From NCBI GenBank assembly GCA_014896235.1, contig JADBKU010000009.1, positions 116,536 through 180,535 on the forward strand: a stretch of DNA of 64,000 nucleotides, given 5' to 3'. The position numbers were made by a program, and so were the translations under genes. The notes under the pieces were generated by a model that was not told the origin of the DNA, did no database searches, and saw only the letters and a program-made list of their open reading frames with translations. This document shows, one piece after another, positions 40,261-50,421 of the stretch (position 1 is its first letter; each line of letters opens with the position of its first letter). The stretch comes from a bacterium. Its GTDB lineage: Bacteria > Desulfobacterota > Binatia > Binatales > Binataceae.

Positions 40261-41055
40261 ATGGCGAACGCATCAGCGGGCGAAACCGAACAACACAAGG
40301 CGGCGGTGCGCGACGAATTCACGCGCCAGGCCCCGGTCTATGCGACCGCGGCGGTGATTACCGACGCGCAACGGCTGGCGCGGCTGGTCGAGGCGATCGA
40401 TCCGCGGCCGGGCGACCGCGCGCTTGAAGTCGCGACCGGACCGGGACACGTCGCGATGGCGCTGGCGGCGCGATGCGGCGAGGTGGTGGGCGTCGATCTC
40501 ACGCCGGCGCCGCTGGAAATCGCGCGGCGCTTGAGCCGCGAGCGCGGCATCGCGAACGTCAGCTTCGAACTCGGCGAGGCCGACCGGCTCCGTTTCGCCG
40601 ACGGCGAATTTCAAATCGTTGTCTGCCGCTTCGCCTTCCATCATTTCGAAAATCCCGAGGCGATCCTCGGCGAGATGCGCCGGGTATGCGCGCCCGGCGG
40701 AACGATCGCGATCGAAGACCTGTTCGCCAGCGAGCATCCCGAACGGGCGCGCCGCTACAACCACGTCGAGCGCCTGCGCGACAGTTCGCATACGCGAGCG
40801 CTGGCGCCCTCGGAGTTGATCGCGATGACGGCGCGCGCGGGATTGGAAATCGAGCGGCTTTATTCGCTTGGCGGCAGAGTCGAGGCCGAGCCATGGCTGG
40901 CGGCGGCGCAAACCCCGCCCGAAAAGGCTCAGGAAGTGCGGCGACTGCTCAACGAAGACGCGCTGCGCGACCTCAGCGGCGCGCGGCCGGCGATCGAGAA
41001 CGGCCAGCTCACCTTCATCCAGCGCACGCTGGCCGTGGTCTGCCGCAAGCTCTGA
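40261..41055 (+). CDS. class I SAM-dependent methyltransferase
   Basis: ALEVATGPGHVAMALA motif I; AFHHFENPEAILGEMRRV. Confidence 0.88.
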   Translation: MANASAGETEQHKAAVRDEFTRQAPVYATAAVITDAQRLARLVEAIDPRPGDRALEVATGPGHVAMALAARCGEVVGVDLTPAPLEIARRLSRERGIANVSFELGEADRLRFADGEFQIVVCRFAFHHFENPEAILGEMRRVCAPGGTIAIEDLFASEHPERARRYNHVERLRDSSHTRALAPSELIAMTARAGLEIERLYSLGGRVEAEPWLAAAQTPPEKAQEVRRLLNEDALRDLSGARPAIENGQLTFIQRTLAVVCRKL

Positions 41056-41070
41056 GCCGGGGCGCGCCGC

Positions 41071-42258
41071 TCAATGCAGGCGGCGCGGCGAAAGCAGCGC
41101 GAGCACGCCGCAGTATTGCAGCAGTCCGGCGCGGTCCGCGAGCGGGCCGATTTCGAAGCCGGTGAAAAATCCGGCGAGCGGAAGATTCGGAAATTGCCGG
41201 CCGATATAGGCGGAATCGTGGTCCGCGATTCCGTACAGGCCGGAGCCGCGCGAGACGCAATCGAAGTAAAGTCCGAGCGCGGGCGGCGCGCCGGCGACTG
41301 TCTGTCCGAGGCGTTCGAGTTCGGCTTTAAGTTCTACGCGCGAGCGCTCGCCGTCGCGCAGGGCGAAACCGATCAAATCGCCCGCGCGGGGACGGTGCGC
41401 GATCGCGATCGCGCCGTGCTCGGGACTTGCGCCGACGACGTTGCGGACGAAAAAGCGGTTGCGTTCCAGCTTTTGCGCCTCCGGGTCGAGCGGAATCGCG
41501 GCGAAAACGTAGCCGAGCGCGCGCGGCAAATCGTCGGCGAGCGGACCGGCCGCGTCGGCGAACACTTCCCACGCGCGACGCTCGTCGAGTTCGAAAATCA
41601 CGTTGTCGCGCACGGCGGTCACGCGATGGAGCCGGCCCAGCGGCGCGCACGCGTTGGCCGCGCCGATGGCAACCTCGAAATGCCCGCTCAGCAGCATCCC
41701 GGCGACCGAGTTGGAACTCACGACGTCGCCGCAGAACTGAAACGTTTCACCGGCGGAGCCGTCTTCGGTGGCGCCGCCGCCGACGATCGCGACGCCCGGC
41801 AGCTCGCGCGCCAGCGCCGCCAGAAACGGCTCGGCTTCGAGGTTGTAGCTGTCGGGAAACAGGCAGAGGAGATTGTTCGGGCCGAGATGGGGCCGCGCGG
41901 CGGCGGCCAGTTCGGCCGCGGCTTCAGCGGCCCGTCCGCGCGCCGGCGCCGTGAACATCCGCGCCGCCTTGAGACTGTCGCCGCCAACCACCATCACCGC
42001 AAGCGATCTGCCAGACTCGAATTCGCGTCCGTTGGCGATCGCGCCCAGCGTGCCGCATCCCGCCACCTCGCGCGTGCCGGCGGCCTCCGCGACCGCCCGC
42101 ATAATCATCGGAAAGGCGCCGCCGTAGGCGCTCGCGGCGAAGCAGAGCGCCCCTGCGGCGGCTCTGAGACCGGCCTGCGCGAGCGCGGCGCCGGTCGCTT
42201 CGAGCGCCGCCGCCCGCGGATTCGCGGCGGTCGAATATCCCACGCCCGCGCGGATCAT
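41071..42258 (-). CDS. FIST-domain signal transduction protein
   Basis: FIST N/C pattern; VGGGATEDG and C-terminal GFFTGFEIGPLADRAGLLQYCGVLALL. Confidence 0.82.
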   Translation of the reverse strand: MIRAGVGYSTAANPRAAALEATGAALAQAGLRAAAGALCFAASAYGGAFPMIMRAVAEAAGTREVAGCGTLGAIANGREFESGRSLAVMVVGGDSLKAARMFTAPARGRAAEAAAELAAAARPHLGPNNLLCLFPDSYNLEAEPFLAALARELPGVAIVGGGATEDGSAGETFQFCGDVVSSNSVAGMLLSGHFEVAIGAANACAPLGRLHRVTAVRDNVIFELDERRAWEVFADAAGPLADDLPRALGYVFAAIPLDPEAQKLERNRFFVRNVVGASPEHGAIAIAHRPRAGDLIGFALRDGERSRVELKAELERLGQTVAGAPPALGLYFDCVSRGSGLYGIADHDSAYIGRQFPNLPLAGFFTGFEIGPLADRAGLLQYCGVLALLSPRRLH

Positions 42259-43736
42259 TGACGCCGCCCCTCCGTGGCGCGCGCGCGCCCGCCGATCAGC
42301 TCCAGCAGCTCGACCATCCGGCGAATTCCCGCGCCCAGTTCCTTCACCGGCATCCGCTCGTTGACGCCATGCACGCCCTTCATTTCGCCCGGCGTCAGTT
42401 GGATCGGAATAAAGCCGTAACAGTCGATATGTTTCTCGCGGAAATAATGGCTGTCGGTGAAGCCGGCGATCATCGTGGGCACGACGGCGGCGTGTTCGCG
42501 CGCCGCCAACTCCTGAATCGCCGTCATCATCCGGGAGTCGCGCGGGGAGGAGACCGACGGAAAATTCAGCAGCACCTCGGTCTTCAGGTTGGCATCGTCC
42601 ATCGCCTTGCGCACGTCCGCCATCGCCGTGACTGGATTCTCGCCCGGCAGCAGGCGCCCGTCAATTTCGGCCTCGGCGAACGGCGGAATGACGTTGGTCT
42701 TGTCGCCGGCGCGCAGCACTGTGGGCGTGAAGGTGTCGCGGACGAGGGCGTCGTGATGCGGGTCCGCGGTGAATTTGCGTACGAACGCGGGGTCGCGCAG
42801 CGCGCGCGCCAGACTGCGATATTGCGGCGGCCCGCCGTCGAGCGCGGCCATTGCGCGAAAATAGTCGCGCACCGGATCGACCAAGCGAATCGGCGCGCGC
42901 CAGTTGTCGAGCCGATCGAGCGCGCGCACAAGCCGCGTCACCGCCGTTTCGTCGGGCGGCGCCGCGGCATGGCCGGCCGGTCCGGCCGCGCTGACACGAA
43001 TCCAGAGCGGGGTCTTTTCGGCGATCGAAACGGCGAAATATTCTTTTCCGTTGGGCCGCTTCTCGATCGCTCCGCCTTCGTTCAACAGGTAGCCGGCGTC
43101 GGCGAAGACGTCGCTCTCGTGCGCGACGGTCCAGCCCGCGCCCATCTTGCCGCCCTCTTCCTCGTCGCCGGTCGCGATGAAAATCACGTCGCGGTTGAGC
43201 AGGATTCCGGCTCGTTTGATAGCCAGCATCGCCATCAGCTCGATCACGCCCGGACCTTTGTCGTCGAGCGAGCCGCGCCCCCAGATGTCGCCGTTTCTGA
43301 TCTCGCCCGAGAAGGGCGGGACTTCCCATTCGCTGGGATTCGCCGGCACGACGTCCATATGGCTCAGCAGAATGATCGACTTCGCATGGCGGCCGATTCC
43401 GTGCAGGCGCGCCGCGATCACGCCGCGCCCCGGCGCGGGTTCCCATACCGTGGCTGGCACGCCGTCGGAAAGAAACTTTTCTTTCAGCATCCGCGCCGCG
43501 GCAAGTTCGTTACCGGGCGGATTCGTGGTGTCGATCCTGATGTAATTCTGCAGCAGCGTGGTCGCTTCGCGCGTGAGTTGCGCGTAATCGATCGGCCGCG
43601 GAGGAGGCGCCGGCTCGACCAGCCGATGGCGGCCGTGAGGCGCGGCGGCGGCTGGAAGCGCCGGCCAGGCAACAGCGGCGGCGATCGCGATTAGCGCGAA
43701 CACAGGCGTGATTCGAGCCGGTGGAGACTTGGTCAT
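42255..43736 (-). CDS. M20 family metallopeptidase, exported
   Basis: ILLSHMDVVPA, WGRGSLDDKGPGV, GDEEEGG; signal peptide. Confidence 0.92.
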   Translation of the reverse strand: MTKSPPARITPVFALIAIAAAVAWPALPAAAAPHGRHRLVEPAPPPRPIDYAQLTREATTLLQNYIRIDTTNPPGNELAAARMLKEKFLSDGVPATVWEPAPGRGVIAARLHGIGRHAKSIILLSHMDVVPANPSEWEVPPFSGEIRNGDIWGRGSLDDKGPGVIELMAMLAIKRAGILLNRDVIFIATGDEEEGGKMGAGWTVAHESDVFADAGYLLNEGGAIEKRPNGKEYFAVSIAEKTPLWIRVSAAGPAGHAAAPPDETAVTRLVRALDRLDNWRAPIRLVDPVRDYFRAMAALDGGPPQYRSLARALRDPAFVRKFTADPHHDALVRDTFTPTVLRAGDKTNVIPPFAEAEIDGRLLPGENPVTAMADVRKAMDDANLKTEVLLNFPSVSSPRDSRMMTAIQELAAREHAAVVPTMIAGFTDSHYFREKHIDCYGFIPIQLTPGEMKGVHGVNERMPVKELGAGIRRMVELLELIGGRARATEGRRQ

Positions 43737-43776
43737 TCGATTCGTGCGGCGGCTGACAAGGCGGCTTCGCACAAGG

Positions 43777-44997
43777 CTAACGCTCGCCATAATTGAAGAT
43801 CTCGATCACCGTCTGCAGAAACGCCGCGGCCGGCGCGCCGTCGATCGCACGATGGTCGAAAGTCAGGCTGAGCGTCATCATCGAACGCCGCGTGATTTCG
43901 CCGCGCCACACCGCCGGCTTTTCGACGATCCGGCTGACGCCGAGAATGCCGGTCTCGCCGATGTTGAGAATCGGCGTAAAGGCGTCGATTCCGTAGTTTC
44001 CCAGGTTGGTGATCGTGAAAGTGCCGCCGCCGACTTCTTCAAGCGTGAGTTTGCCGGCGCGCGCGCGTTCGCCCAGCTCCCGGGTGCGCGCAGCAATCTC
44101 CTTGAGCGTCATCCGATTCGCGCCCGCGATCACGGGCACGATCAAACCCTCATCGAGCGCCACCGCAAGCCCGATGTTCACTTCGTCGTTGAGCAGGATC
44201 GCGCCTTCGCCGAAGCGCGCGTTCATCCGCGGATGGCGAATCAAGGCGCGCGCGACGGCGTGTATCAGCAGATCGGTATAGGTGAAGTCGAATTGCGGCT
44301 TCAGCCGTTCGCGCAGTTCCACCGCCGCGCTCACGTCGGCCTCGGTCGTAATCGTGAGCTGCGCCGAAGCGCTCAGGCTCGCATGCATGCGCTGCGCGAT
44401 CGTGCGGCGCATCGCGGTGAGCGGCAGCATGCGCACCGTGGGCTTTCCGGGGAAAGCGGATGGCGCGGCGGGCGCCGCCGGCGGTTCGGCGCCCTTCGTG
44501 GCCGCCGCGCGCTCCACGTCTTCGCGCGTGACCCGTCCGCCGGGTCCGCTGCCGGCGACCAAATCGAGATTCACGCCCAATTCGGCGGCGCGCTTGCGGG
44601 CAATTGGAGTAATCGCGCGGCGCGCCCCGGTTGCCGCCGCCTGATCGGCGGTCGCCGCGGCCGATCGTTCGGCGCCGCCGTTCGCCGCTGATTCTTGCGC
44701 GGCCCGCGCCGCCGGCGCGCCATCCCCGGCGCGGGCGGCGATCGCCGATACGTCTTCGCCGGGGGCGGCGATTAACGCGACCACGAGGCCGCACGCCACC
44801 ACTGCGCCCTCTGGATAGAGCCACGCCGCGAGCGTGCCGGCCGCGGGCGCTTCCACGACGTAGAGCACCTTTTCGGTCTCGACCTCGTAAAGCGGCTCGC
44901 CCGCCGCGACCGGCTCTCCCGGATGCTTGAAGAAACGCTGGATCGTCCCCTCATGCATCGTGAGGCCGAACTTCGGCATCGTGACTTCGACCGCCAT
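43777..44997 (-). CDS. 2-oxoacid dehydrogenase E2 (dihydrolipoamide acyltransferase)
   Basis: Lipoyl ETEKVLYVVEAP; E3/E1-binding ITPIARKRAAELGVNL; TFDHRAIDGAPAA. Confidence 0.93.
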   Translation of the reverse strand: MAVEVTMPKFGLTMHEGTIQRFFKHPGEPVAAGEPLYEVETEKVLYVVEAPAAGTLAAWLYPEGAVVACGLVVALIAAPGEDVSAIAARAGDGAPAARAAQESAANGGAERSAAATADQAAATGARRAITPIARKRAAELGVNLDLVAGSGPGGRVTREDVERAAATKGAEPPAAPAAPSAFPGKPTVRMLPLTAMRRTIAQRMHASLSASAQLTITTEADVSAAVELRERLKPQFDFTYTDLLIHAVARALIRHPRMNARFGEGAILLNDEVNIGLAVALDEGLIVPVIAGANRMTLKEIAARTRELGERARAGKLTLEEVGGGTFTITNLGNYGIDAFTPILNIGETGILGVSRIVEKPAVWRGEITRRSMMTLSLTFDHRAIDGAPAAAFLQTVIEIFNYGER

Positions 44998-45042
44998 GGC
45001 AGGATTTTCCGGTGCAAGCGGCGCGCGGCGCGACTCGTACCT

Positions 45043-46017
45043 CTAGCGGCCGACCGCGGCGCGGATCGCCGCTTCGATTTTCGCCTCGTTGGCCAGCGCG
45101 GCCTTTTCCAGCGGCGGGCTGAACGGAATCGGAACGTCGAGCGTGGTGACGCGCCGGACCGGACCGTCGAGGAAATCGAACGCTTTCTCGCCGATAATCG
45201 CGGCGATATCGGCGGCGGCGCCGCCGCGCCAATGGCCCTCGTCAACGACCACCGCGCGATTGGTCTTTTCCACCGATGCAAGGATCGCCGCTTCGTCGAG
45301 CGGAACCAGCGTGCGCGGATCGATCACCTCGACGCTGATGCCTTCTTTGGCGAGTTTCTCGGCGACGCGGAGCGTGCGCGGAACCATCGCGCCGATCGCG
45401 ACGACCGTCGCGTGCTCGCCCGCGCGCTTCACCGCGGCCTGCCCGAGCGGCGTTAGATATTCGCCGGGGGGAATTTCCTCGCGATGGCCGCCGAGGGCGC
45501 CATGCTCGAACACGATCACCGGATTGTCGTCGCGAATCGCGCTTTTGAGCAGCCCCTTCATGTCGGAAGGATTCGACGGTACGACCAGTTTGATTCCCGG
45601 CACGCTCAGGAATTGCGCGTAGACGGTCTCCGAATGCTGCGCCGCCGCGCCGCCCATCGCGCCATAAACGCAGCGAAACGTGATCGGCATCCGCGCTTGC
45701 CCGCCCGACATGTAGCGGAGCTTGGCGGCCTGATTGCAGACCTGATCCATCGCGCAATAGAAGAAGCTGGCGAATTCGACTTCGCAGATGGGGCGCGCGC
45801 CGGCCATCGCGGCGCCCACCGCCGCGCCGACGAATCCGGCCTCCGCAATCGGCGTATTGCGCACGCGGCGCGGACCGAATTTATCGATCAGACCCTTGGT
45901 CGCGCCGAAGGCGCTCAGCACCACGTCCTCGCCCATCACGAAGGTCAGCGGATCGCGCTCCATCTCTTCGCTAAGCGCCTGGTTGATCGCCTGAATGAAT
46001 GTTGTCGGCATCGCCAA
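45043..46017 (-). CDS. pyruvate/2-oxoacid dehydrogenase E1 beta subunit
   Basis: GEDV, RVRNTPIAEAGFVGAAVGAAMAG; adjacent to E1 alpha. Confidence 0.94.
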   Translation of the reverse strand: MAMPTTFIQAINQALSEEMERDPLTFVMGEDVVLSAFGATKGLIDKFGPRRVRNTPIAEAGFVGAAVGAAMAGARPICEVEFASFFYCAMDQVCNQAAKLRYMSGGQARMPITFRCVYGAMGGAAAQHSETVYAQFLSVPGIKLVVPSNPSDMKGLLKSAIRDDNPVIVFEHGALGGHREEIPPGEYLTPLGQAAVKRAGEHATVVAIGAMVPRTLRVAEKLAKEGISVEVIDPRTLVPLDEAAILASVEKTNRAVVVDEGHWRGGAAADIAAIIGEKAFDFLDGPVRRVTTLDVPIPFSPPLEKAALANEAKIEAAIRAAVGR

Positions 46018-46053
46018 TCGCCTCCGCCGCGCCTGATTCGTGAACTTGCCAAT

Positions 46054-47031
46054 TCAGCCGGAAAAAACGTCGTCGGTCACTTCCGCCGGATCGGGCAGCG
46101 GACTTTCGCGCGCGAATTTGACCGCGGCCTCCAGCTCCGCCTCGGTCTCTTCGCGGATTTTCTTGAGTTCCGCGGCGCTAATTTTGCCTGACTCGGCGGC
46201 GAACTTCTCGAAGCGAAGCAGCGGACATCGCGCCTTCCATTCCGCGACTTCCGCTTCGCTGCGATACGAAGCCTTGCCAAGGAACGCCTGCTCGCCGACC
46301 ACGTGCCCTTCCCAGCGATAGGTTTTGCACTCGATCAATGTCGGTCCCTCGCCGGCGCGCGCCCGCGCGATCGCCTCGCTGGCGCAACGATAGACCTCGA
46401 GCACGTCGTTGCCGTCGATTACGACTCCGGGAATCCCGTATGCCTGCGCGCGCACCGCGATATCGGTGACCGAAGTCACCGTCTGCATCGGAGTGAACTC
46501 GCCGAAGCCGTTGTTCTCGCAGACATAGATGACCGGCAGCTTCCACACTGCCGCAAGATTGAGCGATTCGTGAAAGGTGCCCTCGTTCGACGCGCCGTCG
46601 CCGAAAAAGCAGGCCGTCACCTCGTCGCGCTGCGCGATTACCGTAGCCAGCGCCGAGCCGGTCGCGATCGGGATGCCGCCGCCGACGATGCCGTTGGCGC
46701 CGAGAATCCCGAGCGAAAAATCGACGATGTGCATCGAGCCGCCCTTGCCTTTGCAGTAGCCGGTGCGCTTGCCGAAAATCTCCGCCATCATGCGATCGAG
46801 CCGGCCGCCCTTGGCGATCAGGTGGCCGTGGCCGCGATGGGTCGAAGTGATGCGGTCGGTCGGGCGCAAGGCCGCGCATACGCCGGTCGCGCTCGCCTCT
46901 TCGCCGATCGAAACGTGCACGAAGCCGGGGATTTCGTTGGCCGTCGCCAAATCGCGCACTCGCATCTCGAACAGCCGTATCCGCGTCATCATGCGGTACA
47001 TCTCGAGCATCTTGTCTTTGCCGAGATCCAT
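46054..47031 (-). CDS. pyruvate/2-oxoacid dehydrogenase E1 alpha subunit
   Basis: GDGASNEGTFHESLNLAAVWKLPVIYVCENN TPP motif. Confidence 0.94.
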   Translation of the reverse strand: MDLGKDKMLEMYRMMTRIRLFEMRVRDLATANEIPGFVHVSIGEEASATGVCAALRPTDRITSTHRGHGHLIAKGGRLDRMMAEIFGKRTGYCKGKGGSMHIVDFSLGILGANGIVGGGIPIATGSALATVIAQRDEVTACFFGDGASNEGTFHESLNLAAVWKLPVIYVCENNGFGEFTPMQTVTSVTDIAVRAQAYGIPGVVIDGNDVLEVYRCASEAIARARAGEGPTLIECKTYRWEGHVVGEQAFLGKASYRSEAEVAEWKARCPLLRFEKFAAESGKISAAELKKIREETEAELEAAVKFARESPLPDPAEVTDDVFSG

Positions 47032-47150
47032 CGGTCGTCACCTCGCTGGCGGCGTAACTTCGCGGCTACTTTGCGCCGATCCGGCGGCTGCGGTCAAACC
47101 GGCTTCGCCGATGGTTTGATCGCGCGGCGCGCAGCGCTAGAACATCGGCG

Positions 47151-47900
47151 ATGGCTCCCGAAACGACCGCAACCGATGCAGTTCAAGAGCGTTCGCGCGC
47201 CCGCTCGCCGCGACCCGCGGCCACGCCGCGGCGATCCCCTCCGCTCGACGCCGCGGCAGCCGGCCGCGCCCTGCGGATCCTGCGCCGCGAAGCGCGCAAC
47301 TGGAATGCTCCAGTGCTGACCCTGATGGCGGCGGAGAAGCACGACCCTTTTTTAACGTTGATCGGCTGCATCCTCAGTCTTCGCACGAAAGACGAAACGA
47401 CGGCGGTCGCCGCGCCGCGGCTGTTCGAGCGCGCGCGCACGCCGCAGGCGATGCTGAAGCTTACGGCCACGGAAATCGAACGCCTGATTTTCCCGGTCGG
47501 CTTTTACCGCACCAAGGCGCGGGTGATTCTCGGCATCTGCCGCGACTTGCTCGAGCGCTTCGGCGGACGCGTGCCCGACGACCTCGACGCGCTCGTCACG
47601 CTGAAGGGCGTCGGCCGCAAGACCGCGAACCTCGTTATCACGGAGTCGTTCCGCAAGCCCGGCATCTGCGTCGATACCCATGTCCACCGCATCGCGAACC
47701 GCTGGGGATTGGCGCGCACGAAAACTCCCGATCACACGGAGCAGGCGTTGCGCGCAGTCTTGCCGCGCCGCTATTGGCTCGAAATCAATCCGCTGCTGGT
47801 GGCGCTGGGACAGACGATTTGCCATCCCACTTCGCCGCGATGCTCGCAGTGTCCGGTCGCGCCAATCTGTCCGCGCATCGGCGTGACCCGATCGCGCTGA
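47151..47900 (+). CDS. nth: endonuclease III
   Basis: Hh[28 protein letters not shown]-terminal 4Fe-4S CysX6CX2CX5C. Confidence 0.94.
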   Translation: MAPETTATDAVQERSRARSPRPAATPRRSPPLDAAAAGRALRILRREARNWNAPVLTLMAAEKHDPFLTLIGCILSLRTKDETTAVAAPRLFERARTPQAMLKLTATEIERLIFPVGFYRTKARVILGICRDLLERFGGRVPDDLDALVTLKGVGRKTANLVITESFRKPGICVDTHVHRIANRWGLARTKTPDHTEQALRAVLPRRYWLEINPLLVALGQTICHPTSPRCSQCPVAPICPRIGVTRSR

Positions 47901-47947
47901 AACCAATCCGCGCAACTTTCGAAAGATAGACCTTCAGGAGTCCAATC

Positions 47948-48835
47948 ATGGCGATCGAAGCAGGATTTATCGGATTGGGGGCGATGGGTGCGCCGATGGC
48001 GGCGAATCTGCTCGCCGCCGGCGTCAAGCTGACGGTCCACAACCGCACCGCCGCCAGGGCCGAACCATTGCGCGCGCAAGGCGCGGGCATCGCGCCGACC
48101 GCCGGCGACGCCGCGCAGCCGGGCGGCATCGTGATAACGATGCTGGCCGATGACGCCGCGGTGGAAAGCGTGGCCAGCGGGCCAGACGGAATCGCCGCGC
48201 GGCTCGGCGCCGGCGGCGTGCATGTGTCGATGAGCACGATCGCTCCGGCCACGGCGCGCCGCCTCGCGCGGATTCATCAGGCGCACGGAGGTTTTTACCT
48301 CGCCGCGCCGGTGTTCGGGCGTCCCGACAACGCCGCCGCCCGCCAGCTTGTCATATGCGTCTCCGGGCCGTCCGCGGCCAAGGAGCGAGCACGGCCATTG
48401 CTCGACGCGGTCGGCCGCGCCGTGTTCGATTATGGCGAAGACGCCGGCGCCGCCAACGTCGCCAAATTGACCGGCAATTTTCTGATCGCGGCGGCGCTCG
48501 AAGCGATGGGCGAAGCGTTCACGATGGCCGAACGCAACGGCGTCGAGCGAACCAAAGTCGCCGAGATGCTTGGCAAAACGCTCTTTGCATGTCCTGTCTA
48601 TCAGCGCTATGGCGAAGCGATTGCGAAAAAGGAACATCTCCCCGCCGGCTTCGCGCTGCCGCTGGGCCTGAAAGACGTTGAGTTGGTGCTCAAAACCGGT
48701 CGGGAGGTGAACGTGCCGATGCCCACGGCGTCGCTCGTCCGCGACCGCCTGATCGCGGCGCTGGCGCATGGCCGGGCTGGGATGGACTGGTCCGCCCTGG
48801 CGCTCGGCGTGCGCGACGACGCGGGCATCGAATGA
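47948..48835 (+). CDS. NAD(P)-dependent 3-hydroxyisobutyrate-dehydrogenase-family oxidoreductase
   Basis: FIGLGAMGAPMAANLL; KLTGNFLIAAALEAMGEA. Confidence 0.92.
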   Translation: MAIEAGFIGLGAMGAPMAANLLAAGVKLTVHNRTAARAEPLRAQGAGIAPTAGDAAQPGGIVITMLADDAAVESVASGPDGIAARLGAGGVHVSMSTIAPATARRLARIHQAHGGFYLAAPVFGRPDNAAARQLVICVSGPSAAKERARPLLDAVGRAVFDYGEDAGAANVAKLTGNFLIAAALEAMGEAFTMAERNGVERTKVAEMLGKTLFACPVYQRYGEAIAKKEHLPAGFALPLGLKDVELVLKTGREVNVPMPTASLVRDRLIAALAHGRAGMDWSALALGVRDDAGIE

Positions 48836-49056
48836 ACCGAATCGAAAATCGTCGAAACATCGGGAGAACTTTGCGCGCGGAGATTCGGTCGCGCGATAGG
48901 AATCGCGCGGCCTCGAATCCGAATCGCCGCGCGGTCCGTATATCCAGCGGATGTCGCACAATCGCTGCGCGGCGACATTTTGATTGCGAAACGAACTAGG
49001 CTAAATTAATGTTGAGACAAAATTCCCATTAACGATCGCACCTCCGATCAATTCAC

Positions 49057-50421
49057 GTGCCAGAATCCCGCCGCGACGAGCAAAAACTCTGGCTGATCCT
49101 CTTCCAGATCAGAAGCATACGGTCTCGCCTGAATTTGCTCGCCGCCCAGCAATGGCTGTTTACGACGCTCGCGCTGATGATTGGCGGTGCGGCGTTAATC
49201 CTGATCGCCGCCGCCAAATTAGGCCCGTTTGGCTTTTTGGGCGTTTCCTTCGCCGTATTTTTAGTCGTCGCGAGCGGAATCTTCGCCGCCGCACGGCGTG
49301 GATGGGCGGCGCGGGTTGACGTCGCACGTGCGGCCGGATTGGCCGATCGGCGCGCCGATCTGAAGGGCCGTCTGACGACCGTTCTCGCACTTTCAGAATC
49401 GGCTAAACAGGCTCAATTGTGGCCATTTCTGGTCGAAGACACCTATGCGATGCGTGACGATTTCGAGCCTCGGCGTATCGAACCACGCCTGGTTTCGCGC
49501 TCTCTGGGCGCGCTCCTGGCGGCTCTTTTGCTCGCCCTGCTGGCGCTGCCCGACCTGAATCGCGGCGGCGCCATGGCCCGCCAAATCGCTGCCGGTCGCG
49601 CCGCAGGCGGCCAAGTCACGGCCGATTTGAGCCAACTCCAGATCCAGCCCGCCGACCCCGCGCTGCAGCCCAACGCCCAAATCTATGCCGATCCCGAAAC
49701 CCTCCGCCGCCTGCAACAGAAGCTCGCAGCCGAGGGTTCGCCGCATCAGCGCAAGGGTCTGGGCGGGTTGATGGATAAAGCGCGGCGATTCGCCGACGCC
49801 TTTCAACATCAATTGACCGGACGCAATTCGGAATCCGGCGCGCCGCTCAATCTCCGCCTGACCGACCGCAATCCGGACCATACGCCGGGCGGGCGCAACG
49901 GCGGCGGCCAGCCGCGGCAGATGGCCAAAAATTCCGGCGACGCGGGCGCCCATCGCGGCGCCGCCGGAGCAGCCGCCAACGGTCGTCACGCAAAGCGATC
50001 AGGCGCTCCTCCGCCGGCTGCGATTCCCGGCTCGCAGGCCGATCAAATGGCGAAAGATAGCGCTGGCGCGACTTCACAACCGAATCAAAGCTCGAATTCC
50101 AATCAGGCCGGCGCCAACGACAACGCGAATCCGCCCGAGCAGGACGCCGCGAACGATTTCGGCGGCGCCAATCACGGCATCGGCGCCGACCCCGAACATC
50201 TGTTCGGTCCGCCCGCGCCGCAGCCGTTCGGTAGCGACAGCTTCAAAATCGCGATCGACGCCGAACCCTCGGACGAAGCCAGCGCGCCCGGCAGTCCGGC
50301 CTATCTGCCGCCCAAGGTGCGCGTGCCGCTCAACCCGAATCAGTTGCCAGACGAGCCGATCGCGCGCGCCGCGGTGCCGGCCGGCGAGCAAACGATTATC
50401 AAGCGAGTATTCGACCGATGA
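49057..50421 (+). CDS. membrane protein with low-complexity Gln/Asn/Gly/Ala-rich region, first gene of MoxR operon
   Basis: Three N-terminal TM segments, then about 120 aa N/Q/G/A-rich linker; ATGA overlap with next gene. Confidence 0.7.
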   Translation: MPESRRDEQKLWLILFQIRSIRSRLNLLAAQQWLFTTLALMIGGAALILIAAAKLGPFGFLGVSFAVFLVVASGIFAAARRGWAARVDVARAAGLADRRADLKGRLTTVLALSESAKQAQLWPFLVEDTYAMRDDFEPRRIEPRLVSRSLGALLAALLLALLALPDLNRGGAMARQIAAGRAAGGQVTADLSQLQIQPADPALQPNAQIYADPETLRRLQQKLAAEGSPHQRKGLGGLMDKARRFADAFQHQLTGRNSESGAPLNLRLTDRNPDHTPGGRNGGGQPRQMAKNSGDAGAHRGAAGAAANGRHAKRSGAPPPAAIPGSQADQMAKDSAGATSQPNQSSNSNQAGANDNANPPEQDAANDFGGANHGIGADPEHLFGPPAPQPFGSDSFKIAIDAEPSDEASAPGSPAYLPPKVRVPLNPNQLPDEPIARAAVPAGEQTIIKRVFDR

